Assembly (NCBI GenBank): GCA_001767455.1
Contig: MELC01000086.1
Span: forward strand, 233,149-297,148
Length of the DNA: 64,000 nt
Source: Acidobacteria bacterium RIFCSPLOWO2_12_FULL_66_21
Lineage (GTDB): Bacteria > Acidobacteriota > Vicinamibacteria > Vicinamibacterales > 2-12-FULL-66-21
Reading direction: 5' to 3'
The notes under the pieces are model-generated. The model saw only the letters and a list, made by a program, of their open reading frames with translations, did not search any database and had not been told where the DNA came from. This document shows, piece by piece, positions 15,768 through 23,722 of this stretch. The translations under genes were made by a program, and so were the position numbers. Position 1 is the first letter of the stretch. Every line of letters begins with the position of its first letter.

Positions 15768-16583
15768 ATGCCCGAGTATCTGACCATGCTGCTCCGCCGG
15801 CCGCCCGTCGGCTGGTGGGACATCCTGGACATCGCGATCGTCTCGATCCTGATCTATGAGTTCCTGAAGCTGATCCGGGGCACGCGCGCGGTCCAGATGG
15901 CCGTCGGCTCGCTCTTCATCGTCGGGCTGTTCTATGTCTCGCGCCTCGCGCCGCTCCAGACGGTCAACTGGATGATCCGCAACATGCTCGTGTACGTCGC
16001 ATTTGCGGCGATCGTCATCTTCCAGTCGGACATCCGCCGCGCGCTCGCCCACTTCGGCCAGGCCCCGTTCTTCCGCTACTTCAACCGGCAGGAGGCGGCC
16101 GACGAGACGATTGAGGAGATCGTCGTGGCCGCGACGATGCTGGCCACGCAGCGCGTGGGGGCCATCATTGTCGTGGAGCGCGAGATCGGGCTGCGCAACT
16201 ACATCGAGAGCGGCATTCCGCTCGACGCCCGCCTGACCTACGACCTGATCGTGACGATCTTTCATCCCGGGTCGCCGCTTCACGACGGCGCGGCGATCCT
16301 GCAGGAGAACCGCGTGGCGGCGGCGGCGTGCTTTCTGCCGCTGACGGTCAACCCGAAGGTGAGCCGGGAGCTGGGGACGCGTCACCGGGCGGCCATCGGG
16401 CTGACGGAGGAGAGCGACGCGGCCGCGATTGTCGTGTCCGAGGAGACGGGTCAGATTTCGCTGGCGCTCGACGGCGGCATCGAGCGGGGCCTGACGCCAG
16501 ACGACCTCCGCGATCGGCTGCGGGCGCTCGTCATCCTCCGGCGCTCCGGGCGGTCGGCCGCGGCAGGGGCCTACGACGTCTGA
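15768..16583 (+). CDS. cdaA: CdaA diadenylate cyclase (c-di-AMP synthase)
   Basis: A 271-residue membrane enzyme that makes c-di-AMP from two ATP. Three N-terminal membrane helices (about residues 15-100: DILDIAIVSILIYEFL, MAVGSLFIVGLFYV, MLVYVAFAAIVIF) are followed by the DAC domain with LHDGAAIL and GTRHRAAIG motifs. Length is normal for CdaA. The next two genes are cdaR and glmM, the conserved cluster in which CdaR and GlmM modulate CdaA activity. The stop overlaps the cdaR start by one base. A weak TAATAA -10 box is at 15749-15754. Confidence 0.95.
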   Translation: MPEYLTMLLRRPPVGWWDILDIAIVSILIYEFLKLIRGTRAVQMAVGSLFIVGLFYVSRLAPLQTVNWMIRNMLVYVAFAAIVIFQSDIRRALAHFGQAPFFRYFNRQEAADETIEEIVVAATMLATQRVGAIIVVEREIGLRNYIESGIPLDARLTYDLIVTIFHPGSPLHDGAAILQENRVAAAACFLPLTVNPKVSRELGTRHRAAIGLTEESDAAAIVVSEETGQISLALDGGIERGLTPDDLRDRLRALVILRRSGRSAAAGAYDV

Positions 16584-17494
16584 TGGTCTACCATCCCTTC
16601 CGCCATCCTGGTCTGAAGGTCCTGGCCGTCGCGCTGGCGACGCTGCTCTGGCTGACGGTTGCGGGCGAGCACATCGTCGAGCGAAGCCTGCGCGTGCCGC
16701 TGGAGTTCCGCAACATTCCGCAGGAGCTCGAGATCTCCGGCGAGCCGCCGGCGACGGTGGCCGTCCGGCTGCGCGGATCGTCGGCTCTCCTGAGCCGTAT
16801 CGACCCCGGCGAGATCGTGGCGGTGCTCGATCTGAGCAACGCGCGCGCGGGTTCGCGCCTGCTGAACATCCGCAACGACGAGGTGCGCGTGCCGTACGGC
16901 GTGGAGGTCGCGCAGGTGATGCCGGGCACGTTGTCGGTCGAGCTCGAGAAGTCCGCGAGACGCGTGGTTCGTGTGCTGCCGGCGGTCGAAGGAGACCCGG
17001 CGCCGGGCTACGTCGTCGGACGCACCCACACCGACCCGGGAACCGTCGAGGTCGTCGGCCCCGAGAGCCGGCTGAAGCAGCTGTCGAACGCGACGACCGA
17101 GCCGGTGTCGATTGCGGGGGCGCGCGCCACCGTGCGCGACGCGGTGACGGTCGGGATCGGCGACGCCGCCGTGCGGCTGACCTCGCCGACGACCGCGACC
17201 GTGACGGTCGAGGTCCTCCCCGCGCCCGTCGAGCGGGAGGTGGCGGGCGTGCCCATCCGCTGGCACAATCTTGCGACGGGCCTTCGCGCCGAGATCAAGC
17301 CGGCGCTGACGCGCGTGACGATCCGCGGCCGGCGTGAAGAGCTGTCAGGCCTCCGCACCGACGCGGTTGAGGCGTTCATCGACCTTGCCGGGCTCGGGCC
17401 CGGCCAGTACAATCTGCGCGTTCAAGTCACACCCACGCAGGAATTCGGCGTCAGCGAACTGACCCCGGCCATCGTCGCCGTGGTGATCAGATAA
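16583..17494 (+). CDS. cdaR: CdaR, YbbR-domain regulator of CdaA
   Basis: A 303-residue protein with one N-terminal membrane anchor (LKVLAVALATLLWLTVAG) and three to four YbbR repeats predicted outside the membrane; VERSLRVPLEFRNIPQELEI is the typical first repeat. CdaR binds CdaA and adjusts c-di-AMP synthesis. Start ATG 16583 shares its A with the cdaA stop. The gene lies 9 bp before glmM, and the order cdaA-cdaR-glmM is widely conserved. Confidence 0.92.
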   Translation: MVYHPFRHPGLKVLAVALATLLWLTVAGEHIVERSLRVPLEFRNIPQELEISGEPPATVAVRLRGSSALLSRIDPGEIVAVLDLSNARAGSRLLNIRNDEVRVPYGVEVAQVMPGTLSVELEKSARRVVRVLPAVEGDPAPGYVVGRTHTDPGTVEVVGPESRLKQLSNATTEPVSIAGARATVRDAVTVGIGDAAVRLTSPTTATVTVEVLPAPVEREVAGVPIRWHNLATGLRAEIKPALTRVTIRGRREELSGLRTDAVEAFIDLAGLGPGQYNLRVQVTPTQEFGVSELTPAIVAVVIR

Positions 17495-17503
17495 CTCTTC
17501 ACG

Positions 17504-18856
17504 ATGTCGCATCGGCTCTTCGGAACGGATGGCGTGCGCGGCAAGGCGGGACGGTACCCGCTGGACCACGAAACCGTCGCGCGTCTGGGCGCGGCGCTGG
17601 TGCGCGCCATGCGCCCGGCGGGCGAACCGGAACGGACGCTGCACTTCGCCATGGGGCGCGACACGCGCGAATCCGGGGAATGGATCGAGCGGGAACTGGC
17701 CCGCGGCGTCCACTCCGCGGGAGCCTACATAACGAGCGCCGGCGTCATTCCGACCCCGGCCATCGCGTACGTGACGCGAGCCATGGGGTTCGATGCGGGG
17801 CTCGTGATCTCGGCGTCGCACAACCCGTTCGACGACAACGGCATCAAGGTGTTTTCCGGCAAGGGCGAGAAGTTCACCGAGACGCTGGAACGTGAGGTGG
17901 AGGCCATCATCCACGACACCTCGTGGTCGGTGAACGGCAACGCCAACGCTCCGGTCGATCGCACCGACGTGATCGACGCCTACATCGCGCACGCCCGGCT
18001 GGCGTTCCCAGAGCCCGGGCGGCTGGGCCGCTTCAAGATTGCCGTGGACACGGCCAACGGCGCCACGACCACGGTCGCGCCGCGGCTCTTCGACGAGCTC
18101 GGGTTCGACGTCGTTCTGCTCAGCGCCTCGCCGGACGGACGGAACATCAACCGCGATTGCGGTTCCACGCACCCCGAGCAGTTGTCGGCCGCCGTGCGCG
18201 AGCAGGGATGCCGGATGGGGGTGGCGTTCGACGGCGACGGCGATCGCGCCATTTTCGCCGACGCGAGCGGCCGTATCGTGGACGGGGACGCGGTGCTGCT
18301 GATGTGCGCGCGGCAGATGCAGCGCACCGGCCGGCTGAACGGCAACGCGATCGTCGCGACCGTCATGAGCAACATCGGCCTCGAGATCGCCCTTCGCGAA
18401 AGCGGGATCGATCTCGTCCGCTGTCCTGTCGGCGACAAGTACGTGATGGAGGAAATGCTCCGGCGCGGCCTGTCGATCGGCGGCGAGCAGTCCGGCCACA
18501 TCATCGTGTCCGAGCACCTGTTCACCGGCGACGGCATCGTGACGGCGCTCAGCGTCCTGCGCGTGATGGCCGAGACGGGCCGCGAGCTGGCCGACCTCGC
18601 GTCGGAGCTGGTGACGTACCCCCAGGTGCTGGTGAACGTTCGCGTCAGGGAACGGAGGGATCTCCGATCGATTCCGGCCGTCGCGACGGTGATGGAGCGC
18701 GTCGAGCGACAGCTCGCCGGCCAGGGGCGGCTGCTGGTGCGCTACTCGGGAACCGAGCCGTTGCTGCGCGTGATGCTCGAGGGCAGGGATCAGCAGGAGA
18801 TCCAGGGGTGGGCGGCCGAGATCGCTGCCGCGGTCACACGGGAGCTCGGCGGATGA
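17504..18856 (+). CDS. glmM: Phosphoglucosamine mutase GlmM
   Basis: A 450-residue enzyme that converts glucosamine-6-phosphate to glucosamine-1-phosphate for peptidoglycan and LPS precursors. The four-domain phosphohexomutase motifs are complete: SASHNPFDDNG with the phosphoserine, metal-binding DGDGDR, the sugar-binding GEQSGH loop, and phosphate-binding RYSGTEPLLRV. The length equals that of bacterial GlmM. It is coupled with cdaA-cdaR, which ties cell-wall precursor supply to c-di-AMP. The stop is followed by a short hairpin-prone gap before pdxJ. Confidence 0.97.
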   Translation: MSHRLFGTDGVRGKAGRYPLDHETVARLGAALVRAMRPAGEPERTLHFAMGRDTRESGEWIERELARGVHSAGAYITSAGVIPTPAIAYVTRAMGFDAGLVISASHNPFDDNGIKVFSGKGEKFTETLEREVEAIIHDTSWSVNGNANAPVDRTDVIDAYIAHARLAFPEPGRLGRFKIAVDTANGATTTVAPRLFDELGFDVVLLSASPDGRNINRDCGSTHPEQLSAAVREQGCRMGVAFDGDGDRAIFADASGRIVDGDAVLLMCARQMQRTGRLNGNAIVATVMSNIGLEIALRESGIDLVRCPVGDKYVMEEMLRRGLSIGGEQSGHIIVSEHLFTGDGIVTALSVLRVMAETGRELADLASELVTYPQVLVNVRVRERRDLRSIPAVATVMERVERQLAGQGRLLVRYSGTEPLLRVMLEGRDQQEIQGWAAEIAAAVTRELGG

Positions 18857-18917
18857 AACGTAGAACGGAGAAGGTAGAATGTACCTTCCACCTTCCACGT
18901 CTCGAGGATTCACGCCG
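18857..18917. repeat. Hairpin-prone intergenic words before pdxJ
   Basis: The gap holds AACGTAGAACGGAGAAGGTAG followed by partly complementary TACCTTCCACCTTCC, giving an imperfect stem. Its vocabulary resembles the 20-bp hairpin at 46090-46133. It may act as a weak terminator or processing site between glmM and pdxJ. Confidence 0.4.
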
Positions 18918-19628
18918 ATGCGCCTTGCTGTCAACATCGATCACATCGCAACGCTGAGGGAAGCGCGCAAGGCGCGTGAGCCTGAGCCGGTCGCGGCGGC
19001 GCTGGTGGCCGAGATGGCCGGCGCGCAGGGCATCACCGTGCACCTGCGCAGCGATCGGCGTCACATCAAGGAGCGCGACCTCGAGCTGTTACGGCACGCC
19101 ATCGCGACGAAGCTGAACGTCGAAATGGCGGTCACATCGGACATGGCGCGCGTCGCCCAGCAGGTTCGCCCCGATCAGGTGACGCTCGTGCCCGAGCGGC
19201 CGCAGGAGCTGACAACGGAGGGCGGACTCGACGTCGTCCTCCAGGCCGCGGCGGTGAAGGACTTCATCCGGCAGATGCACGAGGCGGGCATTCGTGTGAG
19301 CATCTTCCTCGATGCCGACGCCGACCAGGTGCGCAAGGCGAAAACGGTCGGGGCTGACGCCCTGGAAATCAACACGGGACGGTACGCCGAGGCCTCCGAA
19401 TCCGCGCGCGCCGCCGAGCTGGCGCGCATCGCCGATGCGGCGCGCCTGGCCGCCCGCCACGAGCTTGAGGTCCTGGCCGGGCACGGCTTGAACTACACGA
19501 ACGTGATCCCCATCGCCGGCATCGCCGAGATCGCGGAGCTCAACATCGGCCACGCCGTTATCGCGCGTGCGGCGATCGCCGGGCTCGATCGGGCGGTGCG
19601 CGACATGGTCGCGCTGCTCGGCCGCTAG
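18918..19628 (+). CDS. pdxJ: Pyridoxine 5'-phosphate synthase PdxJ
   Basis: A 236-residue TIM-barrel enzyme of vitamin B6 synthesis that joins 3-amino-2-oxopropyl phosphate and deoxyxylulose phosphate. Recognised by MRLAVNIDHIATLREAR, GITVHLRSDRRHI, LNVEMAVT, VTLVPERPQELTTEGGLD and the end HGLNYTNV. Family length is about 240. ATG 18918 is chosen because the barrel begins there, although the frame is open upstream through a hairpin-like intergenic sequence. It lies between glmM and a hydrolase gene 6 bp downstream, so the three may share a transcript. Confidence 0.95.
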   Translation: MRLAVNIDHIATLREARKAREPEPVAAALVAEMAGAQGITVHLRSDRRHIKERDLELLRHAIATKLNVEMAVTSDMARVAQQVRPDQVTLVPERPQELTTEGGLDVVLQAAAVKDFIRQMHEAGIRVSIFLDADADQVRKAKTVGADALEINTGRYAEASESARAAELARIADAARLAARHELEVLAGHGLNYTNVIPIAGIAEIAELNIGHAVIARAAIAGLDRAVRDMVALLGR

Positions 19629-19634
19629 GATCTC

Positions 19635-20336
19635 GTGAGGCTCAGGGCCCTCCTCCTGCTGCTCCTCGTGCTCCCGGCGGGAGCGGCCTCCCAGCGCGTC
19701 AGCATCCGCACGGACGATGGCGTGACGATCGCGGCGACCTGGTACGAGCCGTCCGCCCGGATGGCGCCGGCGGTGATCCTCGTGCACATGCTGCACCGGT
19801 CCCGGCGGGACTGGGAACCGGTCGCGTCGCTTCTGGCCTCGGAGGGCATCGGCGCGCTCGCCATCGATCTGCGGGGCCACGGCGAGTCGAGCGGGACGAC
19901 GGGCGAGGGCGCACAGCCGGACTACTCCGCGATGGTGCGCGACGTCGCGGCCGCGCGACGGTACCTTGCGGCGCGATCCGACGTCCAGCAGGCACACGTC
20001 GGCATCGCGGGGGCATCGCTCGGCGCCAACCTCGCCGTCCTGGAAGCGGCGGGCGATCCCTCGATCGCGAGTCTCGCGCTGCTTTCCCCGTCCCTCGACT
20101 ACCGCGGGCTCCGGATTGAGCCGGCCGCCCGCAAGTACGGCAACCGGCCGGCGCTTCTGGTCTCCAGCGATGACGACCCGTACGCCACCCGATCCGTGAA
20201 GGACCTGAAGGAGGCGGGCGGCGGGCCGCGCGAGACGCTGCTCGTCAGCCGCGCGGGTCATGGGACGACGATGCTTGGACGCGCCCCGGATCTGAGCCGG
20301 GCGCTGGTGGACTGGTTTCGCCGGACGCTGTTATGA
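19635..20336 (+). CDS. Secreted alpha/beta hydrolase
   Basis: A 233-residue protein with a signal peptide (MRLRALLLLLLVLPAGAAS) and an alpha/beta hydrolase fold: oxyanion region VILVHMLHRSRRDW, nucleophile elbow GASLG, and a late Asp and His (SSDDDPYATRSV and GHGTTML). The acting substrate is unknown; the family includes dienelactone hydrolase-like and carboxylesterase enzymes. GTG 19635 follows pdxJ by 6 bp. The AIDLRGHGES stretch is typical of this group. Confidence 0.8.
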   Translation: MRLRALLLLLLVLPAGAASQRVSIRTDDGVTIAATWYEPSARMAPAVILVHMLHRSRRDWEPVASLLASEGIGALAIDLRGHGESSGTTGEGAQPDYSAMVRDVAAARRYLAARSDVQQAHVGIAGASLGANLAVLEAAGDPSIASLALLSPSLDYRGLRIEPAARKYGNRPALLVSSDDDPYATRSVKDLKEAGGGPRETLLVSRAGHGTTMLGRAPDLSRALVDWFRRTLL

Positions 20337-20364
20337 TCGGCATCTCTCCCACTTCCAGGGACGA

Positions 20365-20988
20365 ATGCACAAAGAATCCGTCTTCTTCGGCCTGGCCGGC
20401 GTCTTTTTCGGCCTGCTGACCGGTTGGATCATCGGCAGCCAGCAGGCGGCCGCGCCGCGCGTGGCCGCCCCGGCGTCAGCGTCCTCGGCGCAGGCCGGTT
20501 CCGCGCCCGCGCCGCCCCCGCTCGACGAGTCCCGTGCGGCGGCCCTCGAGGCGGCGGCGAATCGGAATCCCGCCGACGCGCAGACACGCATCCAGCTTGG
20601 CAACCTGTACTTCGATGCCGCGCGGTACAACGAAGCCGTGCAGTGGTACGAAGCCGCGCTGAAGGTCGATCCCAGGGACGTGAGCGCCAGCACCGACCTG
20701 GGCATCGCCTACTACTACATGAACCAGCCCGATCGCGCGCTCGCGCAGTTCGATCGATCGCTGGCCATCGATCCGAAACACTCGAAGACCCTGCTGAACG
20801 TCGGGATCGTGCGCGCCTTCGGGAAGGAAGATCTCGCGGGCGCCGCCAAGGCGTGGGAGAGGCTCATCGAGGTCGCGCCGAACAGCCCCGAGGCGGAGGT
20901 CGCCAGGAAAGGGCTCGAAGGGATGCGGTCGGGACACTCGTCGATGCCGGGCGGCGCCCCGGCGAAGACTCCCGGCTCGTCCGACTGA
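20365..20988 (+). CDS. Membrane-anchored TPR protein
   Basis: A 207-residue protein with one N-terminal membrane segment (VFFGLAGVFFGLLTGWIIGS), an Ala/Pro-rich linker and about three tetratricopeptide repeats (NPADAQTRIQLGNLYFDAAR, DPRDVSASTDLGIAYYYMNQ, DPKHSKTLLNVGIVRAFGKE). TPRs mediate protein contacts; the partner is unknown. A TATGAT box (20332-20337) lies 28 bp before the ATG. It is followed after 3 bp by a small YHS-domain gene. Confidence 0.8.
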   Translation: MHKESVFFGLAGVFFGLLTGWIIGSQQAAAPRVAAPASASSAQAGSAPAPPPLDESRAAALEAAANRNPADAQTRIQLGNLYFDAARYNEAVQWYEAALKVDPRDVSASTDLGIAYYYMNQPDRALAQFDRSLAIDPKHSKTLLNVGIVRAFGKEDLAGAAKAWERLIEVAPNSPEAEVARKGLEGMRSGHSSMPGGAPAKTPGSSD

Positions 20989-20991
20989 CCG

Positions 20992-21243
20992 ATGACCCGC
21001 GTCATCCTCTGGGCGATTCTCGTGATTGTCCTGCTCCGCGCGGTGTCACGGCTGATGCGCGGCATTCTCGAAGGGATGGGCCACCAGCCCCGGGCCGGCG
21101 GCCGCCGGGCCGGCGTTCCGCTCGCCCGCGATCCGGTGTGCGGCGTGTTCGTCGTGCCGGGCCAGGCGCTCACGGCCCAGCGCGGCGGCACCACGCAGTA
21201 CTTCTGCTCGGAACAATGCCGGCAGGCGTGGGACGGGCGATGA
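20992..21243 (+). CDS. Small membrane protein with YHS-like metal-binding domain
   Basis: An 83-residue protein: N-terminal hydrophobic helix (VILWAILVIVLLRAV), basic linker, then ARDPVCGVFV and TTQYFCSEQCRQAW, the YHS/TRASH-type Cys pattern that binds a metal ion. Function is unknown; similar proteins occur near heavy-metal and respiratory genes. It overlaps the aldolase start by 4 bases (ATGA). Confidence 0.7.
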   Translation: MTRVILWAILVIVLLRAVSRLMRGILEGMGHQPRAGGRRAGVPLARDPVCGVFVVPGQALTAQRGGTTQYFCSEQCRQAWDGR

Positions 21244-22088
21244 CCGAGCTCCAGCTTCGCTGCGACATCGTCGAGGTCGGCCGCCGGTTGTACGCGCGCG
21301 GCTACACGGCGTCGAACGACGGCAACATCAGCGCGCGGCTCGATCCGGCGCGGCTGCTGATGACGCCGAAGGGTGTCTGCAAGGGATTCATGACCCCCGA
21401 GATGATGTGCATCACGGATCTCGAGGGGCGGAAGCTGGCCGGCGACCGCGATCCGTCGTCCGAGATGCAGATGCACCTGGAAGTGTATCGCCAGCGCGCG
21501 GACGTCAACGCCGTCGTCCACGCGCATCCGCCGGTCGCCACCGCGTTTGCCGTCGCGGGCATTCCGCTCGACCGGGCTGTCCTCGCGGAGGTGGTCACGA
21601 CGCTCGGCAGCGTGCCGATCGCGGAGTACGCGACACCGTCGACGAAGGAGCTGCCGGAGGCGGTGCGGAAGTACGTCAAGGCGCACGACGGCATGCTGCT
21701 CGCCAACCATGGCGCGCTGACGCTCGGGGCGGACCTGTTTTCCGCGTACTACAAGATGGAGACGATCGAGCACTTCGCGAACATCAGCTTCATCGCGCGG
21801 ATGCTCGGCGGCGAGCGCCTCCTGTCGCGCGAGGAAGTGGTGCGGCTGCAAGGGTTGCGCGGCATGTATGGCATTCAGTCCCCCGCGCCGATCTGCCCCG
21901 ATCCGGCCGGCGCGGGCGGCCAGGCGGACTGCCAGGTGGTGCGCGCGCCCCATTCCACCGAGCGGCTGGTGCCGGCGCGCGCCGTCCGCCTGCCGGACGG
22001 TGGAACGGTAGGTGCGGACGACGAAATTCGGCTAACATACGGCGAACTGACTGCACTCATAGAGGACGCCGTCCGGCAATTGAAATAG
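21240..22088 (+). CDS. Class II aldolase, microcompartment-linked
   Basis: A 282-residue protein whose first 215 residues are a class II aldolase/adducin domain: YTASNDGNISARLD, the zinc ligands in VHAHPP, and LLANHGALTLGADLF. Such enzymes cleave fuculose-, rhamnulose- or related sugar phosphates to dihydroxyacetone phosphate and lactaldehyde. The C-terminal 65 residues (DCQVVRAPHSTERL...) are an extra extension. Because shell genes start 58 bp downstream, it is probably the microcompartment's signature enzyme, with an aldehyde as the confined intermediate. The exact substrate cannot be read from the sequence. Confidence 0.85.
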   Translation: MTELQLRCDIVEVGRRLYARGYTASNDGNISARLDPARLLMTPKGVCKGFMTPEMMCITDLEGRKLAGDRDPSSEMQMHLEVYRQRADVNAVVHAHPPVATAFAVAGIPLDRAVLAEVVTTLGSVPIAEYATPSTKELPEAVRKYVKAHDGMLLANHGALTLGADLFSAYYKMETIEHFANISFIARMLGGERLLSREEVVRLQGLRGMYGIQSPAPICPDPAGAGGQADCQVVRAPHSTERLVPARAVRLPDGGTVGADDEIRLTYGELTALIEDAVRQLK

Positions 22089-22145
22089 CGCAGCCCCGGC
22101 CGCGCGCGCAGCGCTTCGGCGGGCTGCCTGATGAGGAGACAAGAC

Positions 22146-22439
22146 ATGGGTGAGGCTCTCGGCATGGTCGAGACCAAAGGGCTCGTCGCGATGATCGAGG
22201 CGGCCGACGCGATGGTGAAGGCGGCCAAGGTCACGCTGGTCGGCTGGGAGAAGATCGGCGCCGGCTACGTGACCGCGATCGTGCGCGGCGACGTCGCGGC
22301 CGTGAAGGCGGCGACGGACGCGGGAGCGGCGGCGGCCCGCCGCGTCGGCGAGCTGGTGGCGGTACACGTCATTCCGCGGCCGCACGCGAACCTCGAGGAC
22401 GCGCTCCCGATCGGCAAGGCGACCGCCACCGCGAAATGA
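22146..22439 (+). CDS. BMC-H hexameric shell protein
   Basis: A 97-residue single BMC-domain protein ([56 protein letters not shown]). Six copies form the flat hexagonal tiles of a bacterial microcompartment facet. GAGGAGA lies about 9 nt upstream of ATG 22146, which selects this start. The stop overlaps the first pentamer gene (ATGA). It is the only BMC-H gene in the window and there is no BMC-T gene. Confidence 0.95.
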   Translation: MGEALGMVETKGLVAMIEAADAMVKAAKVTLVGWEKIGAGYVTAIVRGDVAAVKAATDAGAAAARRVGELVAVHVIPRPHANLEDALPIGKATATAK

Positions 22440-22714
22440 TTGTCGCGAAGATCGTGGGGACCGTCGTCGCCACGCGCAAGGACGAGCGGCTGGTCAGCAA
22501 CAAGCTGCTCATCGCGCGGCCGGTGGATCCCTACGGCAAGGCGGAGGGCTCGTACCTCGTCGCGGTCGACACCGTGGACGCCGGCATGGGGGAGACGGTG
22601 CTGATCGTGAGCGGCAGCTCGGCCAGGATGGCGTCCGGCATGAAGGACTGCCCGGTCGACGCCGCCGTCGTCGGCATCATCGATACGATCCAGGTCCGCG
22701 ACCGGGAGGCCTGA
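22436..22714 (+). CDS. BMC-P (EutN/CcmL) pentameric shell protein 1
   Basis: A 92-residue EutN/CcmL-fold protein: [51 protein letters not shown] and [10 protein letters not shown]. Pentamers close the vertices of the microcompartment shell. It begins inside the stop of the BMC-H gene and ends 1 bp before the next BMC-P. Three different BMC-P genes follow one another here, as in many Planctomycete, Verrucomicrobia and Acidobacteria shell loci. Confidence 0.94.
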   Translation: MIVAKIVGTVVATRKDERLVSNKLLIARPVDPYGKAEGSYLVAVDTVDAGMGETVLIVSGSSARMASGMKDCPVDAAVVGIIDTIQVRDREA

Positions 22715-22715
22715 C

Positions 22716-22982
22716 GTGCAGATGGCCCGCGTGATCGGCGAGGTCGTCTCGACCGTGAAGGACGCGAAACTGACCGGCATCACACTGCTGGTCGTCCAGC
22801 CCATCACGCCCGCGGGGGCCGACACCGGCCGGACGCTCGTGGCGCTCGATTCGGTCGGCGCGGGCGTCGGCGAGCACGTCTTCTTCGTGCGCGGCAAGGA
22901 AGCGTCCTTCCCGTTCTACCCGGCCGAGCCGCCGGCCGACGCCGCCATCATCGGCATCGTCGACCACTGGGACCTGGCGTAA
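22716..22982 (+). CDS. BMC-P (EutN/CcmL) pentameric shell protein 2
   Basis: An 88-residue vertex protein. The GTG at 22716 is preferred over ATG 22722 because VQMARVIGEVVST aligns residue for residue with MQICRVVGTVVST of the third copy. Family motifs: LLVVQPITPAG, VALDSVGAGVGEHVFFVRG, AAIIGIVDHW. It is followed by 158 bp without a gene before the third BMC-P. Confidence 0.93.
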   Translation: MQMARVIGEVVSTVKDAKLTGITLLVVQPITPAGADTGRTLVALDSVGAGVGEHVFFVRGKEASFPFYPAEPPADAAIIGIVDHWDLA

Positions 22983-23140
22983 CCACATTGCGAATTGCGA
23001 ATTGCGGATTGCTGACTTTACTTCTGATTGTTGAGTGTTGATTGGGATGCTGTCTGCACCGCGAACGCGACGCGATCGGCAATCCTCAATGAGCAATACG
23101 TTCCGCAATTGTCGATTCGCCCTCCGCAATACTTAGCCTG
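22983..23140. repeat. AT-rich word-like repeats inside the microcompartment operon
   Basis: The left part repeats CGAATTG/CGGATTG words (22986-23010), and similar words recur in inverse form near 23100-23135 (CCGCAATTG, TCCGCAATAC). Much lower GC than the flanking genes. No gene or clear promoter is seen; it may fold into a loose stem-loop. Confidence 0.5.
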
Positions 23141-23449
23141 ATGCAGATCTGCAGAGTGGTCGGGACCGTCGTCTCGACCCAGAAGAACAAGAAGCTCGAA
23201 GGCGCGACGCTGCTGCTGGTGCAGCCGCTGACTCTCGAGGGAGAGCCGCGCGGGGTCGCGCTCATCGCGATCGATTCGGTCGGGGCGGGCATCGGCGAGA
23301 AGGTGCTGGTCGTGCAGGAAGGCCGGGCGGCCGGCGAAGCGCTGAGGAAGAAAGCGGCGGCGGTCGACGCCGCGGTCATCGGGATCGTGGATTCCGTAGA
23401 CTACGACGACTCGTCCGCCGTAGCCCGGAGGGCGAAGGCGGAGCCATGA
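23141..23449 (+). CDS. BMC-P (EutN/CcmL) pentameric shell protein 3
   Basis: A 102-residue vertex protein: MQICRVVGTVVSTQKNKKLE, LLLVQPLTLEG, IAIDSVGAGIGEKVLVVQEG, AAVIGIVDSVDY, with a charged tail (ARRAKAEP). It is the closest in sequence to BMC-P 2. Its stop overlaps the next small gene (ATGA at 23446-23449), so that gene is part of the shell operon. Confidence 0.93.
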   Translation: MQICRVVGTVVSTQKNKKLEGATLLLVQPLTLEGEPRGVALIAIDSVGAGIGEKVLVVQEGRAAGEALRKKAAAVDAAVIGIVDSVDYDDSSAVARRAKAEP

Positions 23450-23661
23450 ACGAAGAGATGCTGCGCGAGATGATCCGGGAGTCGGTGGCGAGGCACATGG
23501 GGCTGGCGTCGGCGCCGGAGCGCCACGCGCCGCAGCCGCTGCCCTTCCAGGCCCACGCGAGCCACTTCCGCTACAGGCTGCCCGAGTCCGGCGGTCCGTG
23601 CCTCATCGAACCGGTCGTCTCCTGCACGCACTGTGGGTACTGCCAATCACACGGGCACTGA
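23446..23661 (+). CDS. Small Cys/His-rich microcompartment-linked protein
   Basis: A 71-residue protein not recognised as a known family. The N-terminal MNEEMLREMIRESVARHMG is an amphipathic helix, like the encapsulation peptides that tie cargo to shells. A Pro-rich middle leads to SCTHCGYCQSHGH at the very C-terminus, a C-x2-C-x2-C-x2-H-x-H cluster that could hold a metal or an iron-sulphur centre. Translational overlap with the third BMC-P gene argues that it belongs to the microcompartment. Its role as adaptor or redox mini-protein is inference. Confidence 0.7.
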   Translation: MNEEMLREMIRESVARHMGLASAPERHAPQPLPFQAHASHFRYRLPESGGPCLIEPVVSCTHCGYCQSHGH

Positions 23662-23672
23662 AGAGGCTTGTC

Positions 23673-23722
23673 GTTCTACAGGTTCTACAAGGTTCTACAG
23701 GTTCTAGAGGTTCTAGAGGTTC
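23673..23722. repeat. GTTCTACAGG tandem words
   Basis: Five copies of a 10-11-bp word, GTTCTACAGG drifting to GTTCTAGAGG, run right up to the GTG of the dehydrogenase gene. They leave no room for a normal ribosome-binding site except the AGAGG inside the last copy. Confidence 0.7.
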
